Origin: Clostridiaceae bacterium
GTDB taxonomy: Bacteria > Bacillota > Clostridia > Oscillospirales > Acutalibacteraceae
Reading direction: 5' to 3'
Length of the DNA stretch: 13,081 nt
NCBI GenBank assembly: GCA_904501685.1
Contig: CAJGBX010000032.1
Coordinates: 1-13,081 of the forward strand
Below, one piece after another: positions 1-7,964 of the stretch (position 1 is its first letter; every line of letters starts with the position of its first letter). The position numbers and the translations under genes were made by a program. A model generated the notes under the pieces. That model saw only the letters and a list, made by a program, of their open reading frames with translations. It had not been told where the DNA came from and searched no databases.

Positions 1-2688
1 AAGGAATGGGATAGACTTTACGAATTATCCTGCAACTATAAAACGCCATATACACCTCAGCAAAAACAATGGTCAAATCAAGAATTGTACTTAAAGGTTA
101 AGGCTATTAAGGAAAAATGCAAGAAATCTGTAGATTCTATAAAGTCTAATTTACAAGGAACCGAAGTACATTTTATTGAACAGCTTAAGCTTGCAGAAAA
201 GCAAATCAAGATTCTTATAGGTCTTGTTCGTGAATATTCGGAAGAATATTATAACTTACTGATTCAAAATAACATTTTATCCTTTGGTCATGTTGAGCAG
301 CTCGCATTAAAACTCTTATGTACCGAAAAAGACGGTGAGCTTCTGCCGTCAGAACTTTCTAAGGAAATATGTCAACAGTATGATGAGGTTCTGGTTGACG
401 AATATCAGGATAACAACGACCTTCAGGATGCTTTGTTTTATGCAGTTTCAGATAGCGGTAAGCACTTATTTTTAGTCGGTGATGTAAAGCAAAGCATCTA
501 TGGCTTCAGAAATGCCAGTCCCGATAATTTTTTAAAGTATAAAAATTCCTTTCAATTCTTTGACGGTGAAGCTTCACCGAGTAAGGTTATTTTAAGTGCT
601 AATTTCAGAAGCCGAAAGGGTATATGTGATTTTGTTAATGGCATTTGCGGTGCTTTAATGCAGAAAAAGACCTCGGGACTTGATTATGATGACGAGGAGA
701 GGCTGGTTGCAAGGGCTAAGTATCCGGAAAATAATACTATTGCCGCTGAAATCTGTCTTAACAATTGCCCACAAAAGCTCAAAAACGAAACAGATGCAGA
801 GGTAGTTGCTGATTACATAGTTAAAACTATGGCAGAAGAGCCGTTTTTACGTGACGGTGAAAGTGGTTTAAGAAAAGCCAAGTACAGTGATTTCGCAATT
901 TTACTTCGTTCTCCTGGTTCAAAGGTGACCTATTATACCGATGCGCTTAAAAAACGCGGTATTCCTCTTTCTTATAATGTCGGTGATTTTTATAATTCTG
1001 CTGAAGTTTTAACTGCAATTTCTATATTGAAGGTTATTGATAATCCAAGTGACGATATTGCATTACTGTCATCACTAACCTCTGTAGCTTTCGGTTTTAC
1101 CTTTGATGAAATTGCTGATTTGAAAATTAAATATAAGAAACCGTCTCTTTATGCTAATGTTCTTTTGGCTTTTGAAAACGGAAACCCAAAGTGTGAATTC
1201 TTTTTAGAAACACTTAACTCCTTAGGCTTTTTAGCAGTTTCTCAACCAATTTCTAAGTTTATAAATATAGTTTTCAGTGTTACACATCTTGTTGAAATAA
1301 TGAGTGCAGGTAAAAACGGTGAGGAATGCCGTTCGAATTTAATGCTATTAAAATCAATTGCCGATGATTACACTGAAAAAGGATACGGTAGTTTGTCAGG
1401 ATTTATTGCCTATTTTGAACGCTTGGCAAAGGAAAACCTCGCCTCAGAAAAAACAACGTTGAACAGTGGAAATGCTGTAAAAATTATGAGCTTTCATGGC
1501 TCAAAGGGTCTGCAGTTCCCGATTTGTATCGTTGCCGGTCTTGGTAGTGAATTTAATAAAACCGACTTGAACGATAAAATGATAATCAGCAAATCTCATG
1601 GTTTGGGTATAAATATCGTTTGTGATAAGGTTAAATACGAAACATCAACAAGAAAGGCCTTGAGGATTATTCAGTCCGATAAGCTGATTTCTGAGGAATT
1701 AAGGCTGCTATATGTTGCTTTAACTCGTGCTGAGGAACGGGTTATGCTTTCAATCACATCCACTGATTGCAGAAATGATATTGTTTCGGCAGCGGCTGAC
1801 CTTGGACTAAATGCCGATGCTACAGGCTTAGTGCCGAGTAAAGCAGTGTTATCTGCTTTAAGCTTTAAAAGTATGATTTTGTCGGCGGCTCTTTTACAGA
1901 AAAGCGGCGATAAATTAGGCAGTATAGCCGATGTTTTACCGATTGGTGCTGACGGTTGCGGTGATTTTAAGCTTTATTTTAGGGAATGCTTTGATTTGGA
2001 TGAAATTATTGTTGAAAACGAAGTTGAAACTGAATCTAAAATTCTACCAAACCCTGAAATTATAAATCTTGTTAATGAACGTTTTGGCTTTAAATATCCT
2101 TACCAAAGTGAGACAGAAATACCGTCAAAAATGGCCGTTACAAGCCTTGTTCACGGTGAAAAGTCTGCCTTTGCTTTTAAAAGACGTCCGAGATTTATGT
2201 CTAAAGCAGGCCTTACTCCTGCCGAGCGGGGAACAGCAATGCATAAGGTTATGCAGTATATTGATTTTCAATCGGCGGAGAATGACTTATCAAAAGAATT
2301 AGAACGGCTTTATGAGTATGAATTTTTAAGTGTTCTTGAATATGAAAGCATTAATATCACTGCATTAGAAGATTTCTTCAAAGGTAAACTATATCACCGT
2401 TTAAAAACTGCTGATAAATTAATGCGTGAATACAAGTTTATGCTAGAGTATCCCTATAACGGCAGTAAAACTATAATTCAGGGTATTGCCGATTGCATTT
2501 TCTTTGAGGACGGTAAAGCAGTTATTGTGGATTTTAAAACCGATAACGTTAACGATATGTCAACCTTAAAGGAACGCTATTCTGAGCAGCTTGAAATTTA
2601 TAAGGATGCAATAAGTGAAATATTCTCGGTTGAGGTTAATGAATGTATTATTTATTCATTACAGCTTAACGATGAAATTGTATTTTAA
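1..2688 (+). CDS. addA: AddA, helicase-nuclease subunit of AddAB (5' partial)
   Basis: AddA is the 3'-5' helicase and nuclease subunit of AddAB, the Firmicute counterpart of RecBCD, which resects double-strand breaks and loads RecA. The frame is open from base 1 without a start, so the gene enters from the left. About 895 residues remain of a family length near 1200; the lost N-terminus would carry Walker A. Visible UvrD/Rep-type motifs are VDEYQD (about 394-411), GDVKQSIYGFR (about 478-510), ANFRSR (about 598-615), SFHGSKGLQF (about 1490-1519) and LLYVALTRAEER (about 1708-1740). The C-terminal RecB-family nuclease shows GTAMHKVMQ (about 2230), the GIAD...VDFKTD active-site pair (about 2485-2544) and the trailing SEQLEIYKDA motif. 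No break or missing key residue is seen in the visible part. The partner addB would be expected upstream, outside the window. The TTG at 85 is an internal codon, not the start. Confidence 0.95.
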   Translation, partial: KEWDRLYELSCNYKTPYTPQQKQWSNQELYLKVKAIKEKCKKSVDSIKSNLQGTEVHFIEQLKLAEKQIKILIGLVREYSEEYYNLLIQNNILSFGHVEQLALKLLCTEKDGELLPSELSKEICQQYDEVLVDEYQDNNDLQDALFYAVSDSGKHLFLVGDVKQSIYGFRNASPDNFLKYKNSFQFFDGEASPSKVILSANFRSRKGICDFVNGICGALMQKKTSGLDYDDEERLVARAKYPENNTIAAEICLNNCPQKLKNETDAEVVADYIVKTMAEEPFLRDGESGLRKAKYSDFAILLRSPGSKVTYYTDALKKRGIPLSYNVGDFYNSAEVLTAISILKVIDNPSDDIALLSSLTSVAFGFTFDEIADLKIKYKKPSLYANVLLAFENGNPKCEFFLETLNSLGFLAVSQPISKFINIVFSVTHLVEIMSAGKNGEECRSNLMLLKSIADDYTEKGYGSLSGFIAYFERLAKENLASEKTTLNSGNAVKIMSFHGSKGLQFPICIVAGLGSEFNKTDLNDKMIISKSHGLGINIVCDKVKYETSTRKALRIIQSDKLISEELRLLYVALTRAEERVMLSITSTDCRNDIVSAAADLGLNADATGLVPSKAVLSALSFKSMILSAALLQKSGDKLGSIADVLPIGADGCGDFKLYFRECFDLDEIIVENEVETESKILPNPEIINLVNERFGFKYPYQSETEIPSKMAVTSLVHGEKSAFAFKRRPRFMSKAGLTPAERGTAMHKVMQYIDFQSAENDLSKELERLYEYEFLSVLEYESINITALEDFFKGKLYHRLKTADKLMREYKFMLEYPYNGSKTIIQGIADCIFFEDGKAVIVDFKTDNVNDMSTLKERYSEQLEIYKDAISEIFSVEVNECIIYSLQLNDEIVF

Positions 2689-2777
2689 ATGATGGTTTAA
2701 TAAAATTGACCGATGCAATGCTTCAGATTGAGAGGCGTTTGACCAAATTCCAACATTTGTAGAATTTTATAAAGAAA

Positions 2778-2819
2778 AAGGCATATTTTAGGGAAAATTC
2801 TCTAAAATATGCCTTGTTA
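2778..2819 (+). terminator. Hairpin terminator after addA
   Basis: A perfect 14-bp stem (2778-2791 with 2802-2815) can extend inward through a G-U pair to leave a small loop. It is preceded by an A-rich tract and followed by only a short, interrupted T-rich stretch (TTGTTAAT), so intrinsic termination may be incomplete. It lies 90 bp after the addA stop, and its 3' end overlaps the typA -35 element. Confidence 0.65.
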
Positions 2820-2842
2820 ATATATTGATTATCTGTTATAAT
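2814..2842 (+). promoter_or_regulatory. Sigma-A promoter of typA
   Basis: TTGTTA (2814-2819) and a perfect TATAAT (2837-2842) are 17 bp apart, and a TG one base upstream makes an extended -10. The predicted start is near 2849, giving a leader of about 40 nt. The ribosome-binding site AAAGGGA (2871-2877) precedes the ATG at 2888 by about 10 nt. The promoter call is from pattern only. Confidence 0.75.
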
Positions 2843-2887
2843 GTTTTGTTGTGAAATTAATTCCAAATTAAAAGGGAAGTTGAAATT

Positions 2888-4717
2888 ATGCCAAAAGCAG
2901 AAAATATCAGAAATGTAGCAATAATTGCTCACGTTGACCACGGTAAGACAACCTTGGTTGACCAGCTGCTCAAACAGAGCGGAACCTTCCGCTCTAATGA
3001 ACAGGTTGCCGAGCGTGTTATGGACTCGGGTGACCTTGAGCGTGAGCGTGGAATTACCATTCTTTCCAAAAACACCAGTGTTATGTATGGTGATATCAAA
3101 ATCAATATCGTTGACACTCCGGGTCACGCTGATTTCGGCGGTGAAGTTGAGCGTATTTTAATGATGGTTGACGGTGTTATTTTGCTTGTTGACGCTTTTG
3201 AAGGCTGTATGCCGCAAACTCGCTTTGTTTTGAAAAAAGCTCTTGGACTTGGTAAAAAAGCAATAGTTGTTGTCAATAAAATTGACCGACCGATGGCTAG
3301 ACCTTATGAGGTTGTTGATGAGGTCTTGGATTTGTTTATTGAGCTTGGAGCCGATGATGATCAAATTGAATTTCCTGTTCTGTTTGCTTCGGGACGTGAT
3401 GGCTATGCATCCTTAAGCCCCGATGTTAAAGGTACCGACTTAAAGCCTATTTACGATGCAATTGTAAACGAGGTTCCGGCACCTGAGGGTGAAATTAACG
3501 GTCCGACACAGGTTCTTTTTTCCAATATTGATTATGATGATTATATCGGTCGTATCGGTGTTGGCCGTGTAGAACGCGGAAGTATCAAGGTTGGTCAAAA
3601 TGTTGCACTTTGCCGTGAGGACGGTACTAATAAAAAGGTTAAAATTACCAAGCTTTTCCTTTTCGAGGGCTTGCGACGTGTCGAGGTAGAAGAGGTAAAA
3701 TTCGGTGAGCTGGTATCGGTTGCCGGTATTGCCGACCTTAATATCGGTGAAACAGTATGTGACCCTGAGCATATTGAACCATTGCCGTTTATTAAGATTG
3801 ATGAGCCCACCTTGTCTATGAACTTTATGGTTAACAATTCTCCCTTTGCAGGCAAAGAAGGTAAATTTGTTACCTCAAGAAATATCCGTGACCGTCTTTT
3901 TAAAGAGGTTGAAACAAATGTTAGTATGCGTGTTGAGGAAACTGACTCTGCCGATACATTTAAGGTTTCAGGTCGTGGTGAGCTTCATTTGTCAATCCTG
4001 ATAGAAACAATGCGTCGTCAGGGTTATGAATTTCAGGTTTCACCGCCTGAGGTTATTTATAAGTATGATGCTAACGGTAAAAAATTGGAGCCTATTGAGT
4101 TGCTTATGATTGAGGTTCCCGAGCAATACGTCGGCTCGGTTATGGAGCGATTGGGTACCCGTCATGCTGAATTGCAGAATATGGGTACACGTGAAACCGG
4201 TCTTAGCCATTTGGAATTCCTTATTCCTGCACGCGGACTTATCGGATACCGTTCACAGTTTATGACCGATACAAACGGTAACGGTATTATGAACCATATT
4301 TTCCATGGCTATGAGGAATACAAGGGTGATATTGAAAACCGTCTTACCGGTTCAATTATTGTCCACGAATCGGGAGAATCTACAGGCTATGGGCTCTTTA
4401 ATACTCAGTCCCGTGGTAAACTGTTCATCGGACCCGGTGTACCGGTTTACGAGGGTATGATTATCGGTGAAAACCCGAAAAACGAGGATATTGTTTGTAA
4501 TGTTTGTAAGAAAAAGGCCGCCACAAATATGCGTGCCGCTGGCTCGGATGATGCGTTAAAGCTGACTCCTCCGTCTATTATGAGTCTTGAGCAGTCCTTA
4601 GAGTTTATTAAATCCGATGAGCTTGTTGAGATTACTCCGACTTCAATCCGTTTAAGAAAGAAAATCTTAGACAAGGAAACCAGAATGAAATACGAAAGCA
4701 GAATGAGAAAGCAATAA
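2888..4717 (+). CDS. typA: TypA/BipA, ribosome-associated translational GTPase
   Basis: TypA (BipA) is an EF-G/LepA-related GTPase that binds the 70S ribosome and assists large-subunit assembly and growth under stress such as cold. At 609 residues it matches the family length. The GTPase motifs are intact: G1 AHVDHGKT at residues 14-21, RGITI in switch I, DTPGHADF for G3, NKID for G4, and a G5-like FASG. EF-G-like domains II, III and V follow, with a TypA-specific C-terminal domain ending in a basic tail. The ATG at 2888 is set by the family N-terminus (MPKAENIRNVAIIAHVDHGK) and an AAAGGGA site. The gene has its own promoter. Its TAA (4715-4717) overlaps the ATG of the next gene by one base, so the two are probably co-transcribed and translationally coupled. 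Confidence 0.98.
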   Translation: MPKAENIRNVAIIAHVDHGKTTLVDQLLKQSGTFRSNEQVAERVMDSGDLERERGITILSKNTSVMYGDIKINIVDTPGHADFGGEVERILMMVDGVILLVDAFEGCMPQTRFVLKKALGLGKKAIVVVNKIDRPMARPYEVVDEVLDLFIELGADDDQIEFPVLFASGRDGYASLSPDVKGTDLKPIYDAIVNEVPAPEGEINGPTQVLFSNIDYDDYIGRIGVGRVERGSIKVGQNVALCREDGTNKKVKITKLFLFEGLRRVEVEEVKFGELVSVAGIADLNIGETVCDPEHIEPLPFIKIDEPTLSMNFMVNNSPFAGKEGKFVTSRNIRDRLFKEVETNVSMRVEETDSADTFKVSGRGELHLSILIETMRRQGYEFQVSPPEVIYKYDANGKKLEPIELLMIEVPEQYVGSVMERLGTRHAELQNMGTRETGLSHLEFLIPARGLIGYRSQFMTDTNGNGIMNHIFHGYEEYKGDIENRLTGSIIVHESGESTGYGLFNTQSRGKLFIGPGVPVYEGMIIGENPKNEDIVCNVCKKKAATNMRAAGSDDALKLTPPSIMSLEQSLEFIKSDELVEITPTSIRLRKKILDKETRMKYESRMRKQ

Positions 4718-5619
4718 TGGAATTCATTATACTTGACAATGAATGGCATACGCCATACTGCAAGATTAACGGCAAGTGTATTAATGAGTTGATTGAGATT
4801 GGTGCAGTTAAGTTGGACGAAAATTTAAAGGAAATTTCACGATTTTCAGTTTTAATTAAGTCTACCTTTACCAAGAAACTCAGCAGCCGTTTTCAGCGGT
4901 TGACTAATATTACAACTGAGGAAATGCTAAAAGACGGTATGAGCTTTGAGCAAGCTGTCTCTCTTTACAGTGATTGGGCAGGCGAGGATGCTGTTACTAT
5001 GACCTGGAGTAATTCCGATTTATATGTTTTATTGGAAAACTTTAGACTTCGCCGAAGAATAAACACAGTGCCGATTATCGGTAAATATTTGGACTTGCAA
5101 AAGTATGTTCAAAACGAAATGATTACACTCGGGCACAATATTTCCTCTCAGGTATCGGTTTCAAATGCCGCCTTAATGCTTGGTATTCCTATTGATGGAA
5201 TTGATTTACACCGTGCACTTGATGACAGTCTTTTGTGCACTGAAATGCTTCGCAAGGTTTATAATAAAGAGCGCTTACTTTCGTATGTTATTGACACAAG
5301 GGAATCTGATTATTATACACGGCTTACCTTTAAGGCATACATTATACGTGATTTGAACAGTCCTCTTATAAATAAGAAAAAAATGGAGTTCAAGTGTGAA
5401 AAATGCGGACGAGATGCCAAAAGAATGACACCTTGGGCGTTCCGTAGTCATAGTTTTAAGGCGGAATTCTTTTGTAAATTCTGTAGTTATAAATTCATAG
5501 GTCGTGTAACCTTTAAGAAGTATTATGATAAGGTCGTCGTAAAACATAATACTGCACCGATTCAGGCAGTTCCGGTAAAGCTTGAGAAGGATAAATCGGG
5601 TACTACTCAAGTAAATTAA
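4717..5619 (+). CDS. DEDDh 3'-5' exonuclease with C-terminal zinc ribbon
   Basis: The N-terminal ~180 residues form an RNase T/DnaQ-like DEDDh exonuclease fold, expected to remove 3' nucleotides from DNA or RNA with two metal ions. All catalytic positions are visible: D7 and E9 (LDNEW, Exo I), D101 (WSNSD, Exo II), and H165 with D170 (HRALDD, a textbook HxAxxD Exo III). Residues about 222-270 carry two CxxC knuckles (C227/C230 and C253/C256), a zinc ribbon that may bind nucleic acid or a partner. The tail is lysine-rich. The start is fixed by the overlap with the typA stop; the 3' end of typA supplies the ribosome entry. The N-terminal sequence resembles KapD/ERI-1-like exonucleases more than replicative epsilon subunits. 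The true substrate is unknown, and a link to ribosomes or rRNA is only an inference from coupling to typA. Confidence 0.87.
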   Translation: MEFIILDNEWHTPYCKINGKCINELIEIGAVKLDENLKEISRFSVLIKSTFTKKLSSRFQRLTNITTEEMLKDGMSFEQAVSLYSDWAGEDAVTMTWSNSDLYVLLENFRLRRRINTVPIIGKYLDLQKYVQNEMITLGHNISSQVSVSNAALMLGIPIDGIDLHRALDDSLLCTEMLRKVYNKERLLSYVIDTRESDYYTRLTFKAYIIRDLNSPLINKKKMEFKCEKCGRDAKRMTPWAFRSHSFKAEFFCKFCSYKFIGRVTFKKYYDKVVVKHNTAPIQAVPVKLEKDKSGTTQVN

Positions 5620-5628
5620 ATTATAAAT

Positions 5629-5671
5629 AATCATCTGTACTTTTTAATATAAATGTACAGGTGATTTTTTT
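5629..5671 (+). terminator. Intrinsic terminator that also holds the next gene's Shine-Dalgarno site
   Basis: A 12-bp stem with one G-U pair (5629-5640 with 5655-5666), a 14-nt AT-rich loop and a run of seven T (5665-5671) make a standard Rho-independent terminator 10 bp after the exonuclease stop. The 3' arm contains AGGTGAT (5659-5665), an extended match to the 16S rRNA 3' end. It sits seven bases before the symporter ATG at 5672. The same hairpin could therefore end the upstream transcript and block translation of the downstream gene. Confidence 0.75.
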
Positions 5672-6985
5672 ATGGGAATATTAGCATTTTTCTGTGCATT
5701 GCTATTGCTACTTAATGGTGTTATTTTAACTGTTAAGTCAGGCTTTTTTCAGTTCAAACACTTAGGCACTGTTTTTAAAGTAACTTTTAAAAAACTAATA
5801 AAAAGTAACGATTTAAAAGGCTTTAAGGCAATGGCTTTAGCTTTAGGCAGTACCATCGGTATCGGAAATATAATAGGAGTTACTCAAGCGGTGATTATTG
5901 GCGGAGCCGGTGCTGTTTTTTGGATGTTAGTATCAGGTTTTGCCGGTATGATAATTAAGTTTGCTGAAACTTATATTTCAGTTGAGGATGCAAGGGCAAA
6001 TAACCGTACTTCTGGCGGTCCGATGTATGTATTTTATAACAAATTAAAGGGCGTTTATAAAAAATTCGGAAGTTTATTTGCTTTTGTATGTATTTTGGCC
6101 TCTTTTACTGCCGGTAATATAATTCAATCTAAATCAATTTATCGTTTTGCTGAAATCGGATTTAGAATCAAACCACTTTTTGTAACATTGCTGATAGTAC
6201 CGCTTTTGCTGATTATAATTTTAGGAAAAGACCGTTTGTACCAAAATTTTTCGGCTGTTTTTGTTCCTTTGATGTCGTTCTTTTATGTAGGAGCATTATT
6301 AATAATTATATCTGGCAATGTAAAGAATGTTCTAAATGCTTTTTATTCGATTTTTAGCAGTGTCATTGGATTCAAGCCAATAGTCGGAGGCTTTAGCGGA
6401 GCAGTAATATCAAATGCTATTAGAGTCGGAATAATGAAAGGACTTTTTACCCATGAGGCAGGAATGGGTAGTTCACCGATAGCTCACGCTTGTGCTGAAA
6501 ATGCCGATCCGTTTACTCAAGGCTGTTGGGGCATAGTTGAGGTGTTTGTTGACACAGTAATAGTTTGTATGCTAACTGCCTTGGCAGTACTTTCTTCACC
6601 GATTTATTTAAGCGGATTTTTAAATGACCCGTTTGAGCTTATTTGCAGTATTTTTGAAAATACATTTGGAGGTTTTGGAATTAAAGCACTCTCAATTTCA
6701 GCCTGCTGCTTTGCTTTTGCCTCTATAATCGGTTGGTCATTTTATGGAATTAAGGCTATTGAATTTTTGGCAGACAGTTTAATCATTAAAAGAATTTATA
6801 TTTTCCTTTTTGTCTTGTACGTTCCTATATCATTATTAATCAGTGATGATTTTGCGTGGATTGTAACTGATTTGCTTAATTCTGCAATGCTTATACCAAA
6901 TGCTACATTTCTTTTGTGTTATGGCACAGATGCAGTAAAGCCGTTAAGCCGCATACGGAATGTACTTGAAATTAATATAAGATGA
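5672..6985 (+). CDS. AGCS-family amino acid:cation symporter
   Basis: This is a polytopic inner-membrane transporter of the alanine/glycine:cation symporter family (AlsT/DagA/AgcS type), which imports small neutral amino acids with Na+ or H+. The 437 residues are slightly short for the family (about 440-490), with roughly ten or eleven hydrophobic segments. Family signatures are LGSTIGIGNIIGV (about residues 58-70) with GGAGAVFWM after it, GGPMYVF, and GLFTHEAGMGSSPIAHA in the second half, followed by ASIIGWSFYG. Several positions are conservative variants of the usual sequence (GGAGA where GGPGA is common), so the substrate cannot be assigned. The ATG at 5672 gives the expected N-terminal hydrophobic segment, and its Shine-Dalgarno AGGTGAT lies inside the preceding hairpin. 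No convincing separate promoter is seen upstream. The radical SAM gene follows within 30 bp. Confidence 0.92.
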   Translation: MGILAFFCALLLLLNGVILTVKSGFFQFKHLGTVFKVTFKKLIKSNDLKGFKAMALALGSTIGIGNIIGVTQAVIIGGAGAVFWMLVSGFAGMIIKFAETYISVEDARANNRTSGGPMYVFYNKLKGVYKKFGSLFAFVCILASFTAGNIIQSKSIYRFAEIGFRIKPLFVTLLIVPLLLIIILGKDRLYQNFSAVFVPLMSFFYVGALLIIISGNVKNVLNAFYSIFSSVIGFKPIVGGFSGAVISNAIRVGIMKGLFTHEAGMGSSPIAHACAENADPFTQGCWGIVEVFVDTVIVCMLTALAVLSSPIYLSGFLNDPFELICSIFENTFGGFGIKALSISACCFAFASIIGWSFYGIKAIEFLADSLIIKRIYIFLFVLYVPISLLISDDFAWIVTDLLNSAMLIPNATFLLCYGTDAVKPLSRIRNVLEINIR

Positions 6986-7014
6986 AGATATAATTAGCTT
7001 ATGGGGTGAGTTGT

Positions 7015-7890
7015 GTGGTTTGTAATTTGTGTCCGAGACATTGTAATGCCGAGCGTACCAACAATAAAGGTAACGGATACTGTAGGATGCCTGAAATGCC
7101 GATTGTTGCACGTGCAGGTCTTCACTATTGGGAGGAGCCGCCGATAAGTGGAACCAACGGCTCTGGAACTATATTTTTCAGCGGTTGTTCTTTAGGCTGC
7201 GTTTTTTGCCAAAATTATGAAATTTCACATAAAAATTACGGTAAAATAATTACTGTAGAACGTTTGGCGGAAATTTTTCGGGAATTAGAATCAAATGGTG
7301 CTCACAATATAAATCTCGTTAACCCAACACATTATATCGATGCAATAGAAAAAGCCTTTAAAATTTACAAACCTAATATTCCGATAGTTTATAATTCAGG
7401 CGGATATGATTCTGAAGAGCAAATTGTACGCGCTTCAAGGTTTGTTGATATTTTCTTAATGGACTATAAATACCGTTCAAATGAACGCTCAAAAAAATAT
7501 TCAAAGGCTGAAAATTATCCTAAGATTGCCGAAAAAGCGATTTTGAAGTGTGCTGAATTGATAAAGGAAAACATTATAGACCAAGATGGAATTATGCAAA
7601 AAGGCTTAATTATACGACACCTTATTATGCCACAGGGTACTAATGACGCGATTGAGGTAATTAAATGGGTCGAAAATAGCGTTCCTTGGAGTTTTTTAAG
7701 CTTAATGAGTCAGTTTACACCTTCTGGAAATTTAACCGATTGCAGCGAAATCAATCGCAAAATTACACCACGTGAATATAAAAAGGTATTGGATTTTGCG
7801 GCGGATTCTAAAATAGATACAATCTTCACCCAAGAGCTTACAAGCTCAAGTGAGGAGTTCATACCTTTATTTAATCTTGATGGCGTATAA
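7015..7890 (+). CDS. PflX-like radical SAM protein of unknown function
   Basis: The protein resembles the COG1313/PflX group, radical SAM proteins related to pyruvate formate-lyase activases but without a firmly known substrate. The [4Fe-4S]/SAM motif is GCSLGCVFCQN, a CxxxCxxC at residues 58, 62 and 65 from this start. The N-terminus carries another cysteine cluster, CNLCPRHC and then GYC at residue 23, typical of this group. ISGTNGSGTIFFSGC precedes the main motif. I chose the GTG at 7015 because GGGGTGAG (7003-7010) lies at the right distance and homologues usually start just before the CNLCPR motif. A GTG at 7006 is in frame and would add three residues (294 in total) but has no ribosome-binding site. 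The gene is 29 bp after the symporter stop and probably shares its transcript. It has no obvious glycyl radical partner in the window. Confidence 0.88.
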   Translation: MVCNLCPRHCNAERTNNKGNGYCRMPEMPIVARAGLHYWEEPPISGTNGSGTIFFSGCSLGCVFCQNYEISHKNYGKIITVERLAEIFRELESNGAHNINLVNPTHYIDAIEKAFKIYKPNIPIVYNSGGYDSEEQIVRASRFVDIFLMDYKYRSNERSKKYSKAENYPKIAEKAILKCAELIKENIIDQDGIMQKGLIIRHLIMPQGTNDAIEVIKWVENSVPWSFLSLMSQFTPSGNLTDCSEINRKITPREYKKVLDFAADSKIDTIFTQELTSSSEEFIPLFNLDGV

Positions 7891-7902
7891 ATTAAATATG
7901 GT

Positions 7903-7929
7903 ATATTTTTGATGAGCTTATCATAAACA
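7903..7929 (+). promoter_or_regulatory. Possible sigma-E promoter of spoIVA
   Basis: ATATTT (7903-7908) and CATAAACA (7922-7929), 13 bp apart, resemble the mother-cell sigma-E pattern (about ATATTT, 13-15 bp, CATACAAT). In Bacillus subtilis spoIVA is a sigma-E gene, so a site here is expected. The -10 match is imperfect at its 3' end, and the region is AT-rich. A small TTAGC-AAA-GCTAA hairpin (7930-7942) lies at the predicted transcript start. Confidence 0.4.
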
Positions 7930-7952
7930 TTAGCAAAGCTAAAACAAAATGC

Positions 7953-7957
7953 GGAGG
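7953..7957 (+). promoter_or_regulatory. Ribosome-binding site that fixes the spoIVA start
   Basis: GGAGG is only one base from the ATG at 7959 but seven bases from the ATG at 7965, so the second ATG is the start. With it, the Walker A lysine falls at residue 30, as in Bacillus subtilis SpoIVA. Confidence 0.85.
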
Positions 7958-7964
7958 AATGTTT

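Noticed and set aside
85..87. TTG as an addA start
   Set aside because: The frame stays open to base 1 and AddA needs several hundred more N-terminal residues, including Walker A.
2689..2777. Possible small gene or riboswitch between addA and typA
   Set aside because: Only very short frames without ribosome-binding sites are present, and no structure other than the terminator is seen.
2723..3127. Minus-strand 134-residue open frame
   Set aside because: It lies mostly antisense to the conserved typA GTPase domain and across the addA terminator, has no ribosome-binding site and resembles no family I know.
5275..5634. Minus-strand 119-residue open frame
   Set aside because: It is antisense to the exonuclease zinc ribbon and has no start signals. 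The plus frame has clear catalytic and metal-binding motifs.
7001..7003. ATG just before the radical SAM gene
   Set aside because: It is in another frame and meets TGA after two codons.
7959..7961. ATG as the spoIVA start
   Set aside because: It is one base from GGAGG, too close. The ATG at 7965 has ideal spacing and places the Walker A lysine at residue 30 as in B. subtilis.
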